Numbered from the stretch's first letter, positions 27,340-40,812 are shown. The stretch: 64,000 bases of DNA from Euonymus europaeus (GCA_963580455.1 OY756963.1:20541555-20605554); one strand, 5' to 3'. Translations and numbers: made by a program. Notes: generated by a model from the sequence alone, not told the origin.

Positions 27340-28417
27340 CCAGCTCCATGCTTCTCTCTCCCTCACCATCTTGCGCGTCCTCCTTCTTCAACAGACAACT
27401 CAGAGTCCGTTTCTAAATCTAGGGTTTACCGTTTATGTGTCATGGATTATCCCTTAACTAGATAATCATTGGCACGATTCTTTTTGGGTCTCGATTTCAG
27501 TACGATCTGAATATATAACTCCCTGTTTGAGTCGAATTCCTTTTTTTAACTCTTGTTAGGAAAAAGTTCGCCAAAATTAGGGTTTCGCAGTAATTTGTAG
27601 GTTTCGAAGAGCATCGATATAATGCCTTCGGTACCAATTGAATTCCTATTGCGTCCATTTGTTCCTTATTTAACGCTGTTTAATGGTGGGTTGTGCTCTC
27701 ATCGTTTGAAACATCTTGAAAAAAGTGATCGACGTGGTAATCTTTCTTAACGTTGGGATTTGATCAGCTTCTTTTATTGTTTTCCTGTGTTGCTCTTTTA
27801 GGGTTCTCTATTTCTTGTTTCTTTTTGTCTTCGTCACGAGAGGAGAGGTACTACTGATAAATTTGGTCGAGGAGTCAGATATAACTTAGTGTTGTCCGTC
27901 GCCTTGACATCAGCAAAGGTATTGTCTTGTTTGTTTTACATCTGTTTATGATTTTGTTTATTTAACCATTACTGTTTGCTAGATTTCTAGCTATGAATTA
28001 TTGGCATTGATTATTTATGGGATTTGAATTACTTGCCAGTTTATGAAATCAGCTGACTGTGGTCTGTTGCTTTGACATCGTTGAAGGTCATGCAGCATAT
28101 ATTTTTTTCGTGGATTTGCCAGAATTAAAGATTCAGATTAATTAAAAAAACTTGACATACAATTTTTTCTTCTTTGATTTTGTACTTTTAATATGAAAAC
28201 TTTCATGTTTTCTTTCTATGGCATGAGAATAGTTAGCTCTTATTTGTGAAAATCCACTCTTCTTTCCACTTTATTGTTTGAAATATGCATGACCATGGCC
28301 TGATGGCCATATAACCTTATGATATATGTGTTATATTGTTTATAATGCTTACTGGATAATTTTTCAGTGAGCTTAATATTATTGTCTTTTGTTCCCCTAG
28401 CTTTTGGTTACAGAAAG

Positions 28418-30014
28418 ATGGAGACAAGCTCTCGCTGGCACAAGTTAGTCTCTGATTTAGATAGCCCTCGTGGCAAGTCTCATGGAAAGCAATGTTTTCG
28501 TGAAACTGCTGATGATTTGGTAAATCACTTTGAGAGCAATCTTGATGAGTTCTTGAATACTGAAGAAAACGATGCATCTGATGCGGATGATGACAGCAAT
28601 GCAGAGGAGGAATATGACGACCTTGACCTTAGTCCATACCAAGGTGAAGTCGGTCAGAAGGTTTTGAGCAAGAGTGCAACTTTTCCAAATAATGGTAAAA
28701 TGCTATCTTCTATTTCATCTTCAGACAAAGAAGATGCTGATCCTGAAACAGCTTTACAACAGTTGTTCTCAGAAGAACTGGTACAACATTCAACGTCTTT
28801 ACCGGTAAGTTTTCTTTTGTGTTTTTCACTGGCTTTGTGATGCAACCTGCAAGTTTTCTTGTGTTTTTTTCTTGGTCATGTTACTATTATTCAATTACCA
28901 TATATGAGGAAAGAATGTCGACTGTGCCCAAGAATGTGATGATATGCAAACTCTAATCTTGTGCCTAGACCAGTTGATAATTTATGACTTGTAGGTGAGA
29001 TAACGCCTGCTAATTAATAGCCTATTGACTATTGTTTTGCCTTATTGGATAGCAAGTATCTCAAATACCGTAATGACCCTTTTTGTTGAAAGGGGTGTCT
29101 TTTCTACTCCCCTTTTCTGGGGATATGCACTTGTTTCTTACTGTTTGTGGCGTCTTTCATTTTTTGTCATTGTATCAATTTTATCATCTGCCTTCTTTGA
29201 TTGAGGTGTAATCTTTGAAAGCAACTACCTTATTGTAGATATCCATCCATTTGTTATCAACTTGGTGGTATATATCGATCCTTATGTCTGAATAGGTTTC
29301 CTTCTAGCTATAAATTAGTTGACAAGTCACAAGCAGAATCATTTCTCTCCAAGAGACTCATTTCATATATGAACTGCCTTACATTCTTGTGGAGTTGTGG
29401 GTGGATATCATACTCGTTAAAGATAGGTTGGTAATGATTTTTGTAGCAGCAATGTACCAGGGAAGGATTTATAAACATATCATATATATTCCTACTTAAT
29501 TTTAGTGATGAAAAATGCTTTTGGCCATTGCACTAATGCCAAAAATTGTGGTTCCCACAGTCTGAGCCGGCAAATAAAAATTTGTGAAATGTTAAATGCA
29601 ACTATGTGGAAGAAATTGTTCCCATTGCAAGGGTGAATTTTCCACTCTTTTCATACTCGCAAGTTCTTATCATATTTTCGTTTGCAGCTGGTATCTGCCA
29701 TGAAAGGAAGCCGGGAGAAACAGGGGCTATCACCCAAGAAGCTCGCTGTGAATTGGGACCCGGATGTGTATGATCCGCCCCCTACCTCTTTATCACACTT
29801 TATCAGTAAAGGCACAAAACAACAGAAGTGCAGGAAAGGCAAGACTAATGATGAATACAACGACAAGAAGAAAAATGGAAAGAAAGGGCATAAAGGTAAC
29901 TTCTCGCGTGGTAAAGAGAAAAAGCAACAACTGCGCAAAGCAGCTAGGAATGACAAGTCTTATAAATCATTGGATGCGTGTCCTGGTGATTCTGATGGTT
30001 TTGGTAATTGGTAG
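28418..30014 (+). CDS. Conserved plant protein of unknown function, acidic N-half and basic C-half
   Basis: Two coding exons, 28418-28804 and 29688-30014, joined in phase 0 give 237 residues. A 5' UTR intron (27919-28413) puts the start codon just after its acceptor. The N-half begins METSSRWHKLVSDLD and holds an acidic stretch (residues about 48-75, rich in Asp and Glu) and a Ser-rich segment. The C-half has the block SPKKLAVNWDPDVYDPPPTS. It is followed by a Lys/Arg-rich region (GKTNDEYNDKKKNGKKGHKG, then RGKEKKQQLRKAARND) that looks like a nuclear or nucleolar localisation signal. I remember the KLAVNW.PDVYDPPPTS block from uncharacterised plant proteins but know no function. Nuclear location is inference. 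No catalytic motif is visible. Confidence 0.85.
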
Positions 30015-30673
30015 CCCAGACTACTATGGGAGCTGCAGCTTCAAGAAATCAGTCTCCAATATGCATTATTGGATAGCTGGGGCGTTATGAGCTTAAGCCT
30101 GCCGTTCAGAATATCATCCCTGGCTTTGTGGATAAATAAGTTTTGCGTTACATGTGAGATTTGGTATTATATGATATTTGCTTAAAGTAATTTCACTTGA
30201 TGGTTGCCAAATATTTAGTAGTTGTTAAGACTCTTTCCGTTAGAAAATATACTTGTTTTGAGTATAGAATATTTTGATGGTTGTGTTGGGATGATTTACT
30301 GGCTCATTCTTTCTGAAGGGTTAAACACCATAACTTGCAGGAGCTGAGTAATAGACGTAGATTTGCACAGCTGCCCCTTCATCTCAGTAAGGTATGTGAT
30401 ATATGTACATTGAACACCGAGATTAGAGTCTAGGTGAATCCCTGATATCAATTCTCACTTTCAAGTGACTTCAATTAATTTGAGATGGTTGGCAAATATA
30501 TATATAATAAACACGAGGCATGTCCTGACAAAGGTGAAGGGGGTAACACAAGAATTTTGGATTACAACACTCAGATATTTTGCAAATAAATTTTTAAAAA
30601 TACTACTTCAATGACTACATACTAAATATCACAATTGATGAACTAAAAAGTAGAGATTTCCTGCATGCCACAT
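30015..30673. other. Convergent 3' region between the 28418 gene and the TGA gene
   Basis: The 3' UTRs of two convergent genes, less than 700 bp apart. No further gene seen. Confidence 0.5.
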
Positions 30674-33600
30674 TCACTCTCTTGGGCGGGCAAGCCAGAG
30701 AGAACTGAGAGCTCGCAAACGAGAAAAATAATCGTGTATAGCTAGAAGTGCACGAGCTGACTGACGGGTGGTCAATATTCGATGAAGTTGTTGTAAAGTT
30801 TGCTGCCGCAGATTGTCAGCCTGGTATTATGAAGTAACAATAATGTTCCATGCTATCGAGGAAAAGTGAGTACGAGAAGAAAATGCCACCACAGAAACAA
30901 CACAGTTCAAAAAGTGATTCCTAAGTAAGCAGAACCATGCTAAATTACTGCAGACGCACAATTAAAAAAATGCATTTTATATTTGAGCAATTGAGAAGAC
31001 GGAAAGATCAAATCTACATGTTTTATTTCAATGCCAGCCAAAGTTGAAGCTTACGTAGAACTTTAAAAACAAATCACATCAACTTAGTTTCTACTTAGCT
31101 TTCATGTAATCTCCAAGTTGTGTTGTTAAAGCATTGATAAAGTCTTACCTGGCGAATGAAGCCCTCGAGAGTCCCTAGTTTCCCCATGGCCATGGCCATT
31201 TGACCCATGTAGTTTGCCACATTTCCAGATGAGCCGGAGGAGCCAAGAGATCCACTGGACAACGTATTAGCCAGTGACTGCTGCAGTGCTTCCATCCCTT
31301 GAGATAATGCATCTTCTGCCTGTTGGGAGGACTGCTGCAAGTTGGTAACACTCAACGACTGCTGTTCCGTCAAAGGCTCCAGTTGATTCATGAGAAGCTG
31401 CAGCGAGAGGCACTTAATTGTCATTGTACAGAAGAGGAGTAAACATATTCGACACACGCACAGAAGCAGGTCTTTTGTTTGCTTTCCCTGGAGTTGGAGG
31501 CAGCGGATACTGACAGGGTTCGCAACCATTTATTACATGTGTTCTATGCATAAAAGAGATGCAAAAACAACTGACTAGCAATATATCTATCAAAACAATC
31601 CCTTTACTGCCTGAATCCTGCACACCCCACCTGAAACAAATTGAAAAAGAAAAAACACATAGGGAAAAAATGTTTACACAAGTAAACAGGAAATTTACAC
31701 TTCATATTAGGGCAAGCCTAGTGATACGAAAGAGTCACAGTGATCAGCTGTACCAGATTCAACACTACTCAATTATTAAAAACAAAAGTTGAAAAGAATG
31801 TTTTTTCAATTTTTCAAGGGGGATAGGGATTCAAGCCTCTGCCCTCAGGCCCGAGGGTGTGGAGCTTGACCACTGAAAATTACTAGTGCGGTTCAAAATG
31901 GAGCAGACTTGACATTCGATGTTATGAAGAAGAAATCATAGGATACTTGTGCAGTAACTGATGACAGCAATGATAAAGATAAAAATCTGACCACGGAGCA
32001 CAGAGAAAAACTATTTATCTTTATGCATGTATGTACCAATTCCAAAACTGTGGAAGAGAGTAACAATTTGTGTCCATAGAGAATGTTAGTCGAAGGCTAG
32101 AGCTTATTTCAACATTGATGGAAATATAACTTATAGTCGGAACACTGTTTTAGGAAACAGTCAAACAAATGCAAATAATACAAACATATGTGCTGACTGA
32201 TAAGAGGATAAAAAGAGAAGTAAATTTGAATTTAAACAATAATCATTTTATAAATGGCTTTAGTACCTCTGAATAGAGAATTTCTAGCAACTGTCTGTTC
32301 TAAACAAAACGATTAATCTAACTCAATTTCATTCCTTCTTCTTTTTTTTTCATTTTTTTTTTGTATCTCACAGAGCTAACCTGAGTCAATGACAAACACT
32401 AAATACCAAAATGATCTCACCTTGAGAAGCTCAGATGAACGAAAGCCACCAAGCCATAAGAAACATCTCTCAGCAGGTGTTTTCCACATGCCGGACAACA
32501 GATGGAAAACATCAGATTTGGCAGCATTGCTCTTCAGCTTAAAAATTTCATCATAGTGTGCTAGTACGTTATCGACAATAATACGAAGTTCTGCATCACC
32601 CGCATGAGAATTCACTGCTGCTCTCAGTTCATTAATTTGTCGATTATGATCTTCCAGCCAGCGTGCATATTCTACATCAAATGCCATGGCCCCTGAAAGA
32701 GAAGAAAATGAGGCTACAAACCCACAAGAAATATTTGCTGGTACCCTAAAAGAGACCAGCGAAGGGGTGCAAATGCGTATTCGTGCATCATTGGTATCAC
32801 AGCATATCTCAAGCCTATTCAAGAGTATTTCATGAGTACCATATCAATGATGCATGAAACATACAGTATACTGGAAGGGGTGGTAGAAAGATCCATGTCT
32901 TATACTTTCTCATAGATTTGTCTTATAAAAATCCAACAAATTTTTCAGAAAGCGGGTTCTTTATTTGTAAGGGTTCCATGTAACCAGTCTTCTAGTAAAA
33001 CTTTCTCAATAAAAAAAAAAAAAATCAGTCAAAACTAACCAGGAACCCAACATTTTCAGAGTATCGTTTCCAAAAACTTTAAAACTGATGCTTAGATTTC
33101 CAACAAAACAATACCAGATAACTCTTTCCTCACGTATTTAGTTACCCATCGGCCATTTTTCCAAAATATAACATCGAATCAAAAAGTATTATAACTTTTC
33201 TTGCTTCCAGTACTACAACCAACCACCACACCGCCCCAACCAACATCCTGTCCCAAAACATGGCACAAGCTGAACCTAAATATTTAGGTATGAAGTTTTG
33301 GATTGATTCACTAATTGAAAAAATAAAGTTTCAGTAACCTAGGTATTGTTAGAGGGGAAAAGTACAACAGCTTTACACTTAAAAGCTTTTATCCAACAAA
33401 TGCCAACAGGTAAACCACACAAAAATAAGTCGAAATTCTAACAATTTTCATGGGGGAATACTTAGGGTAGAATACCATTTCCACTCATTGAATGGGCTTG
33501 GTCTCCTGAGCTTGAAACGAAGATTCCCTGGAAAAGAAAAAGGGAGAAAAAGGTAAAATGGCAAGCTATGCACAACTAAATATGACTAGCTTCTACAAAT

Positions 33601-35039
33601 AAAGGATTCAGTGACCTAATACAGTGACTTAGGAACCTAACCTGCTGCCGTGCACGCTGGAGTTCCTGCTCCAGTTGAGTCAGTTTCAAACGGCTGCTCT
33701 CAAGCTGTTGCACATATGCCTAGGAGAAGAACATAGAAAGTGCAATAAGCGTGCAATATGGATCCATGAAAAGATTAACAAGAAATATCAGAAAACATAC
33801 ACATCAGTTTTCCTAATGAGGCAAAAGCATGTGCAGGTGCACTGAAATACATGGATATATAGGTGACAAGAAAGAGAACACTACTCCAAGAATTCCTTTA
33901 AGTTACCATACCAAATTAACCTTCTGTGTGAAGAGACTAACAATAGCTCCAGTACATCCAGTTAGAGTAACCACAACTCCATCTTTTATACAAATGGTGG
34001 AAGTTTCTAGGTCAATCTTGTCAGGTAAATATCACTTAACCCAGAGATATGTAATGGTTACCAAATGCATGCACCAAACTATAACCCAATTAACCCATGT
34101 TGCCTCCACAGCCAGTCAAAGTCTTAATACTAATCTAATACCACCATGGCCACATATCAACAAGCATACCAATATATCACTCCCTCTAGTTCAATCAATC
34201 ATTAAGGGTCTCAATATAACTTGGCCGCTTAAACGGTACTGCCAGACCACTTAGCTCATTATCAGTTTTTGTAGTAGTTCCGTCACTTCCAGATTTTGAG
34301 ATTCTGGAATCTGGAAAAAAAAAATCTAAGAAAACAGCTGTTTAGGGCAGAGTAGCACATTCAAGTTCCTCTATTCAAGCACGATGAAAAGATTTGTTTG
34401 CTCTCTGAATGCAAATCACTACACCAGTGGGTTATGGGGCAGGGCACGGGAATGGGTGGAAATAGGTAAAAATATGGTTTTAAACAAAATGCACAAAACA
34501 GAGAAGCAACTACCTTCTTTCGCAATCGACTTTTCCGAGCAGCCTCCCGATTCTGAGCTAGCCTACGAAGAGTCTGCAAAGTGCAACCAAATACATGAAC
34601 ATCGAACACAAGCAGATCTCACTAACTTTATATGCAATTGAAATAGACAATATGACCTTCTGATCCAATTTATCCTTTGATCTGTCACTAGAATCAGATG
34701 CCATAAGAGCACTAGATTGGCCTCTATCAAACTGCAAACACAGAATTATTGACTTGTCAGGATGGCCACAATAACATCAGTCGTTCTTGTAATATTATAA
34801 TGAAGAAGCCTCGGTTCATTTTGCAAAAAGAAGACGCTAATGAAAATGAAACGTCTATAAAAAGGATTAAGAGTTGTGTCCTGAAGTCCTTATTAACCTT
34901 TCCAGCCTAAATAATACCTCAAACAAGCAAAGTTAAAAAAAGAAAGAAGTACTATGAACATTCGAGACATCACCCTTTGATTTTTCTCGTCTGTGTCTCC
35001 ATCAGTAGAGATGTCAGTTCTTGGACTTGCATCAGTCAT
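30674..35039 (-). CDS. TGA: TGA-type bZIP transcription factor, clade II (TGA2/TGA6-like)
   Basis: Binds TGACG (as-1) promoter elements and partners with NPR1-type coactivators in salicylate and detoxification responses (family knowledge). Eight exons: 34974-35039, 34657-34731, 34514-34573, 33642-33719, 33476-33527, 32421-32692, 31149-31397, 30674-30820. Phases agree and give 332 residues, the usual length of short clade II factors. The start MTDASPRTDISTD matches TGA2-like N-termini. The basic region TLRRLAQNREAARKSRLRKK is residues 48-67; the zipper AYVQQLESSRLKLTQLEQEL follows. The DOG1-type domain contains DVFHLLSGMWKTPAERCFLW and the Gln-rich segment EPLTEQQSL. The C-terminus is LRALSSLWLARPRE. 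A non-coding first exon probably lies near 36625-36700, with CT-rich tracts at 36735-36775. Nothing is missing. Confidence 0.96.
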
Positions 35040-36732
35040 ACTGACTCACCCTGGTTCACTGAATTTCCACAGGATACGAAAACCAGACTTCAACTTTTAA
35101 CCTTTCCTGACGTCACTCTTCAAGACTCCATTTGAGTAGCAGACAAATATGTTTTTAGTAGAGGAGGCTGTTTAAAACTGGGAAAGAAAAAAGATACGTG
35201 AATAAACTTACATAAAAATAAGTAGTACTAGTGAACAAGAAGGTTACTACTTGCAATAATCATAAATATCCACCTGGATGATATTGCCGGTGTGGAAGGG
35301 ATTGGAAACTACTGCAGTGAAAATTGCTTTAGCTGAATCAAATATGATGTCTGCAGAGCCATGCAACACATAAATTCCATCTCATATATCGAGAGACAAT
35401 AGCTCTATTTCCAATATTTTTTCTTATTATTCAACGGGAATAAAGGGATTAGAACCTTTGATTAGGAGCCAAGCACTGAACCAGTAATTAAATATCTATT
35501 GAGAAATATGCCATTGTTTTACTTGTAATTATACTCTTCTAAAAATCCAAACCACAATTTTTTGAAAAGTGCTATGGAATTTTTTTAAGTTTACAATTTG
35601 ATTTAAACTTACCCCAGAAAACTCTCTTTCTAAGTGCAACACTTCGCAAAATAAAAACTTGAGGGCAAGGAGACTTTTGGCCAGGTCAGTTATGTGATGC
35701 AAACAGCCAAGATATAAAGCTCACAATGAAGAAATACAAAAGGAGGTAGCCTCTGACGCAAACCTTCAATTCACCATTGATTGAACAAGATGCCGTATTG
35801 GCAAGGCCCACTTCCATATATTCCTGAGATACGGCTGAAGGAGATCATCTTTTATAGAGTCAACTGGTTCAGTTTTCTAAAAAATAAATGTCATGGGCCA
35901 CATTTTCATAGTTTTTCACGAGATTTATCAAGGTGACAGATAAAATAAATGACTAACATGATACCTAAGCATATGGAAATGCATGCCCAATTCCAAAACA
36001 TTGTCACATTTTATGTTATTGGGAGCTTAATTCTGAATTTGATTATTATCTCAGAAGAAGAAAAATCCTACTGTTCAATACTCACTATATATCCTTCATA
36101 ATAAAACCCTTCTTATAATCTGCATATGAAATGCATACAAGATAAAACAACTACAGTCAGCTCGTAATTCGAACTTATACAAATCAGATTGGAGAACACT
36201 TACTCGCAGCCAGTACCACAACATTCTCCGCATGAATTCCAATATAATAATTGCTCCAATGTCCCAAAATCAGAAACGCAAGCACAGACAGTGTTCCCCT
36301 CACTCTCTCTGTGTAACTGGAAACCCATGTTTGATTGTTAAGAGCAATGAAGAACCGCAATTAACCGAAAACAAGTTAATTACTGAAATTAGGGCACACT
36401 ATATCCCTCCAAAAATCTCTGAGAACCACACATCCATCCAACACTGTTGAGAGCCCCTCTGATCCAGTAAAAAAATCCTATAACTGAAATTCTGTCCCAA
36501 TTCACATTTACAGCTCTACAATTACTCCCTGAGATAGTTCAATTTCAGATTGTTCGACGACAGGGGATTCAATTCGAAATCTGATAATAAAAAGAAAAGG
36601 ACGAACAGGAACTAATTAACTCACCTTCAATAGAGAACTGAGGAAGCAAGTGAGAGAGTGAGTATAGATCTTTTCCCGAAATTGATCGGGTTCTGTCTTA
36701 AAAGCCTTGGACTAATTAAGACTTAAAACTGC
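35040..36732 (-). other. 5' UTR and UTR intron(s) of the TGA gene
   Basis: About 1.6 kb separates the start codon from the probable first exon (about 36625-36700, donor GTGAGT at 36619-36624 on the minus strand). No competing gene is seen. Exact UTR exons between 35040 and 36620 could not be fixed by eye. Confidence 0.5.
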
Positions 36733-37629
36733 TCGTCTCTCTCTCTCTCCCTCCCTCTCCCCCTCTGTTTTTTTTTTCGTAGCAGTCAACGTTTTTTAAT
36801 TTTCTTTTTTTTTTCCCCTTAAAATGAATAAAGCTTTGTTTGGACGTGTCATTTTATAAATAATCCGTTCTCTTTTGTTTGTTTTACACTTTACCTAATT
36901 CTATGGTAAAAGAAAAAAAGGAAGGATCAATTTTTCTAGAATTTTTTTTTCTTGTTTTGTTTTGAAATTAGCAAAGCAATTAAACAAATATTATGGCATG
37001 TATCCTACAAATTTCTTTACAAATTTTCACATATTGAAAGTAGGGTTTTGCTTTTTATTACCAAACACTGCCTTAAAAGCATCTATCTATTTTCTTATAG
37101 GTAATGGAAGACAGGCAAAATACGCCCACTATTTTTACTCTATACACCCTCCCTACCCCACTTTTTGAATTTAATGTTCATTATTTTCATAAATAAAATA
37201 TTGTCACATCTCAAAATAGGTAATTGTTAAATACACATTTATTTTTACTAAGGATACACAATAGATTTGACTTGTCTGACAATTGTGTCGTTTTTTTGTG
37301 TACAGCGTAGATAGAGAGGCATGCATGCATGGCATGCGTAATAAAAAAACCAATACTTTTTACTATTTGCTGAAACGACCTAACCTTATAGGCTGTAGCA
37401 AAACAGAGAATAGTCTTGTAGGTAATGATTATACACAGCTCTCTTTTGCTTTTCTGATTGAATATTGAATATATACATGTACGTGTGTGTGGTCGTGTAT
37501 ATATGTGTAAAACTCAATTCATCTTAAATAAACATCCCTTCAAATATGCCAGAATCAGTTAAAATTAGGCACCTACTCCCAATAAATTGACTGCAATTTT
37601 ATTAAAACATAATAACACATATTACATTG
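36733..37629. other. Intergenic region between the TGA promoter and the MULE-OTU gene end
   Basis: It starts with a pyrimidine tract (CT repeats then poly-T, 36735-36775). The rest is AT-rich with short fortuitous frames. If the neighbouring MULE-OTU gene is a mobile element, its 3' inverted repeat should lie here; I could not identify one. Confidence 0.45.
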
Positions 37630-40525
37630 CTAATCTTCTATTATAGTGGGCTCAGTAGGCGCAAGAGGAAATGTAGGACGAATTTGCTGCCCATATGCAT
37701 CAAGTTGTTCCATATACGGTAAAATCCATGCAGCTGCACACTCATGCCTGAAATAATGCCACTGAGGCATAATGGTAGGCATTGGATAACTCCCAGTTAA
37801 GGAAACTTGGACGTAGTGATTATCATTAACGTGTCCAAGGGCGATAGCAACATGTTGATGCTGAGGTGGAGGAGTTGATCGCAGTGGTAAATATGTGAAG
37901 CTCTGTCGTGAACTAACAACGTGTAGTATGACATTGTACCTGGAAGAAATCAAGAGACACATATCTGGCATTATCATCCAATGCTGAGTTGGTGCTGTTT
38001 TATCTGATTCAAAGAAGTTCAGGGTGTTGTGAATACCCAATGCATGCTCTTCACTACCAAACATTGTAACATATTCATGCCAGAATGCGCCCAACTCACC
38101 TATCAAGTCACGACGTACAATATCCCATGCATGTTCGCCCAAACCAAGACCAGCAGCTATCCCCCGAAAGCCGCAATTTCCATCAGGTATTACATCTTGC
38201 ACAGCCACAATGTAAGGATGCAATATTGATGGGAACTGACGGATATAAAGATGTTCATACGTAACATTACTAGATCGAGAACTATAGAGAGATGAACAAC
38301 TGTGTCTCCCTGGTTGTTGGGAATGATGACTTGAATTTGTATGATTTACTCCATCTGCCTTTTTCATCGAGGATAGGCGTCCCACTGAAATACTATGTCT
38401 ACTTTGCTCTACGTAGTCAGGTGCAATAAGATTACCTCTAGTATGCATGTTTGCCTTTTTCTTCGATGAGGGGCGTCCACGTGTACTTTTTTTCACAACT
38501 GGATCCTGTACTACTGTAGTTGAGGGTTTAATTATCTCCCTGATCTTTCTCAGTAGACTGAATTTTCCTGAACGTGAGTGGCGCTTGAATTGATCTGCAA
38601 ACATTTGTAGCTCAACAGTACAATCGATGTCATCATCTGTAAGAGAAACACATGGTGATAAGTCAAGTTTCTTCCAGAACGCATCGATGGAAGAAAGTGG
38701 TATAGGCTGACTATCGTGCATGTATATTGAAATCTCGTGTGCACACGGGAGTCCATAGCTCGTACGAAGTTTACAACCGCAGGCGTATGAATCATCTCTG
38801 ACAACTTGACATTTCTCAGATTCATTGAAAATCAGATTCAACGCAGCAATAGAAACAAAACCACGTAATTCCTTGAATTGATCTGTGTTGAATCGGTGTT
38901 GAATGATATGTCTACTCTTCTCCATACTAGCTTTGATTGATGTGGCCTGAGCTTGAACGAGTTGATGAATTAAAGATATTATTGAGTCAATGTCTGACTG
39001 TGATGATCCCAGATATTTCTTTAACTTTGCATGTTGACTCTCGACCCTATTAGTGGTCAAGTTTCCGAAATGCAAATAGGTATTTGTCCAAGCAGAGACA
39101 AACATCTCTTTATATGGTGTCAACCATACATCTTTAATGTAATTAACCACAACTGTATAGTTTTGTAGGATTACCTCTAGGTGCGATAAATTGTACACGT
39201 ACGCAGTCTCATTTTCGGATTCCACCAAAGTATTCCAGGAGGAGTAGAATGCATTCCATGATTCCTTGTCTTGAAAAAATCTCTTGCAGTTTGCTAAAAC
39301 TGCCCTATTTATGTGCCATCTACAGAGTAGCTTATTTGCATCAGGAAAAACCATGGCACATGATTTCATCAACGCCAACTCTCTATCGGTGACAATAACT
39401 CTTGGGGCAACTGATTCCTCAATTGTTGATCGCAAACATGTTAAAGCCCATGCATAATTGTCCTCCTTCTCGGAATTTAATAGCACAAATGCTATGCAAT
39501 ATGTCATATTTGTTGAAGTCACCCCGACAATCTCAAGAAGAGGCATTCTGAACCTGTTCGTCTTGTATGTTGCGTCCATTAGTAAAACATGTGGGAATGC
39601 ACGTAGTAGTGCCAATGAGTCTGGATGAGCAAAGAATAAATCTTGGAGCTCGTTGGTTATATCGTCAGTTCGATAATAGAAAATGTACATGTGCTCATGT
39701 AGGAATGACATTAGAGACTGAATATGTGATTTACCGGCTTTTTCAGAAGTTCGAAACTTCTGTCGTGCATTGTATATTGTTTTAATAGTGGACGCATTGC
39801 TCGGATCTCTTTTCTTCAACGATGCCAAAATGTCTCGTGGTTTAACACGTTTGCTAGACATATCTACCATCATCTCAAATTCAGACTCAGAAAGGCGACC
39901 GACATATGGATGCCCCTCCATATATGATGCAGGGGCATGGTTGTGCATTCCACAAAGCACTCTCACCATCCATTCATCAGCTCCATGTAATTTCAACCCT
40001 TTAAGTCGGAAAGGACAATCAAGTTTTTTTGTGCCCGTTTGCTTCGTGGATGATTTCTTCCCTCTGTACATGCCATTACGATCGCATTGCAACAACAATG
40101 ATGAGCTCGATGAACTTCTTGTAACAATGATGAATCCCAAATTTCGTCCTATTGCTTGAACCCAATCACTCAACGATTGACGTGAATCAAACACCTGAAA
40201 ATAATTTATAAATGTTATAAAGTGAAATAAGTTTGGTAAACATGTTTAAATAATAAGACATTATTTTCCTAATTGTTATACCGTCTCGGTTAAAAATTGA
40301 TTTGTAATGTCAACTTCTATTTTCTCTTCATAATCGCCCGAAAGTTCTTCTTTTTTCATTTCATTTCTGATAATACAATCCTGTCAACAAAAAATTTCAC
40401 TTGAGTATCTGTAATTAATCAAAATATTTAAAATATTCACTATTTATATTTACCTGATCACTAGAACTACTACTTGACAGTCGTAGATCTTGGGCCCAAG
40501 CTCTCATTTCTTCCAAATGATCCAT
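37630..40525 (-). CDS. MULE transposase / FAR1-like protein fused to a C-terminal OTU cysteine protease domain
   Basis: Three exons, 40454-40525, 40282-40380 and 37630-40194, give 911 residues without stops. Residues 1-57 are an acidic leader. A WRKY/GCM1-type zinc finger follows (Cys at about 94 and 117; CGMHNH near 138-143). The MULE transposase domain has Asp264 (LLMDATY), Asp327 (VIVTDRE), CRWH near 348 and Glu442 (NRVESQH), so the DDE triad is complete. A SWIM finger (CGC...PCAH, Cys529, Cys531, Cys541, His543) and an AT-hook-like TRGRPSSKKK at 628-637 come next. Residues about 705-860 are OTU-like: VIPDGNCGFRGIAAGLG with Cys731 and NDNHYVQVSL with His850. OTU domains are deubiquitinating cysteine proteases. 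A TATA box lies 75 bp upstream. It may be an autonomous MULE or a domesticated gene; I could not find terminal repeats. The fusion is seen directly; protease activity is inference. Confidence 0.88.
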
Positions 40526-40600
40526 ATCCGCAAGGTTAGAGAAAGTGTGTGTTTGAGAATTGAGATTGAGAAGTGAGAATTGATAGTGTGATATTGTGTC

Positions 40601-40610
40601 CTATTTATAG
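40601..40610 (-). promoter_or_regulatory. TATA box of the MULE-OTU gene
   Basis: CTATAAATAG on the minus strand, 75-85 bp upstream of the start codon at 40525. A short A/C-rich leader follows. Spacing suits a compact plant promoter. Confidence 0.65.
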
Positions 40611-40719
40611 CTTGAATAATCCAACCGTTATTGAAGGCTTAGTTATAATTAACGGCTAAATGTATAGCAAACGGTCATAGAATATTTCATGATACCTATT
40701 CTATGTATAGCCAACCGAT

Positions 40720-40812
40720 AGCAAACACGCATGCTTTATAGTATAGCAAACACGCATGCTTTGTATAGGGTTAGAGAAAGTGTGTTATAGTCACGCATGC
40801 TTTGTAAATAGG
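40720..40812. repeat. Short direct repeats upstream of the MULE-OTU gene
   Basis: CACGCATGCTTT occurs three times (near 40727, 40750 and 40793), twice followed by GTA. GGTTAGAGAAAGTGTG at about 40769 also recurs at about 40534 in the leader. Clustered repeats next to a transposase gene could be subterminal protein-binding sites; that is inference. Confidence 0.6.
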
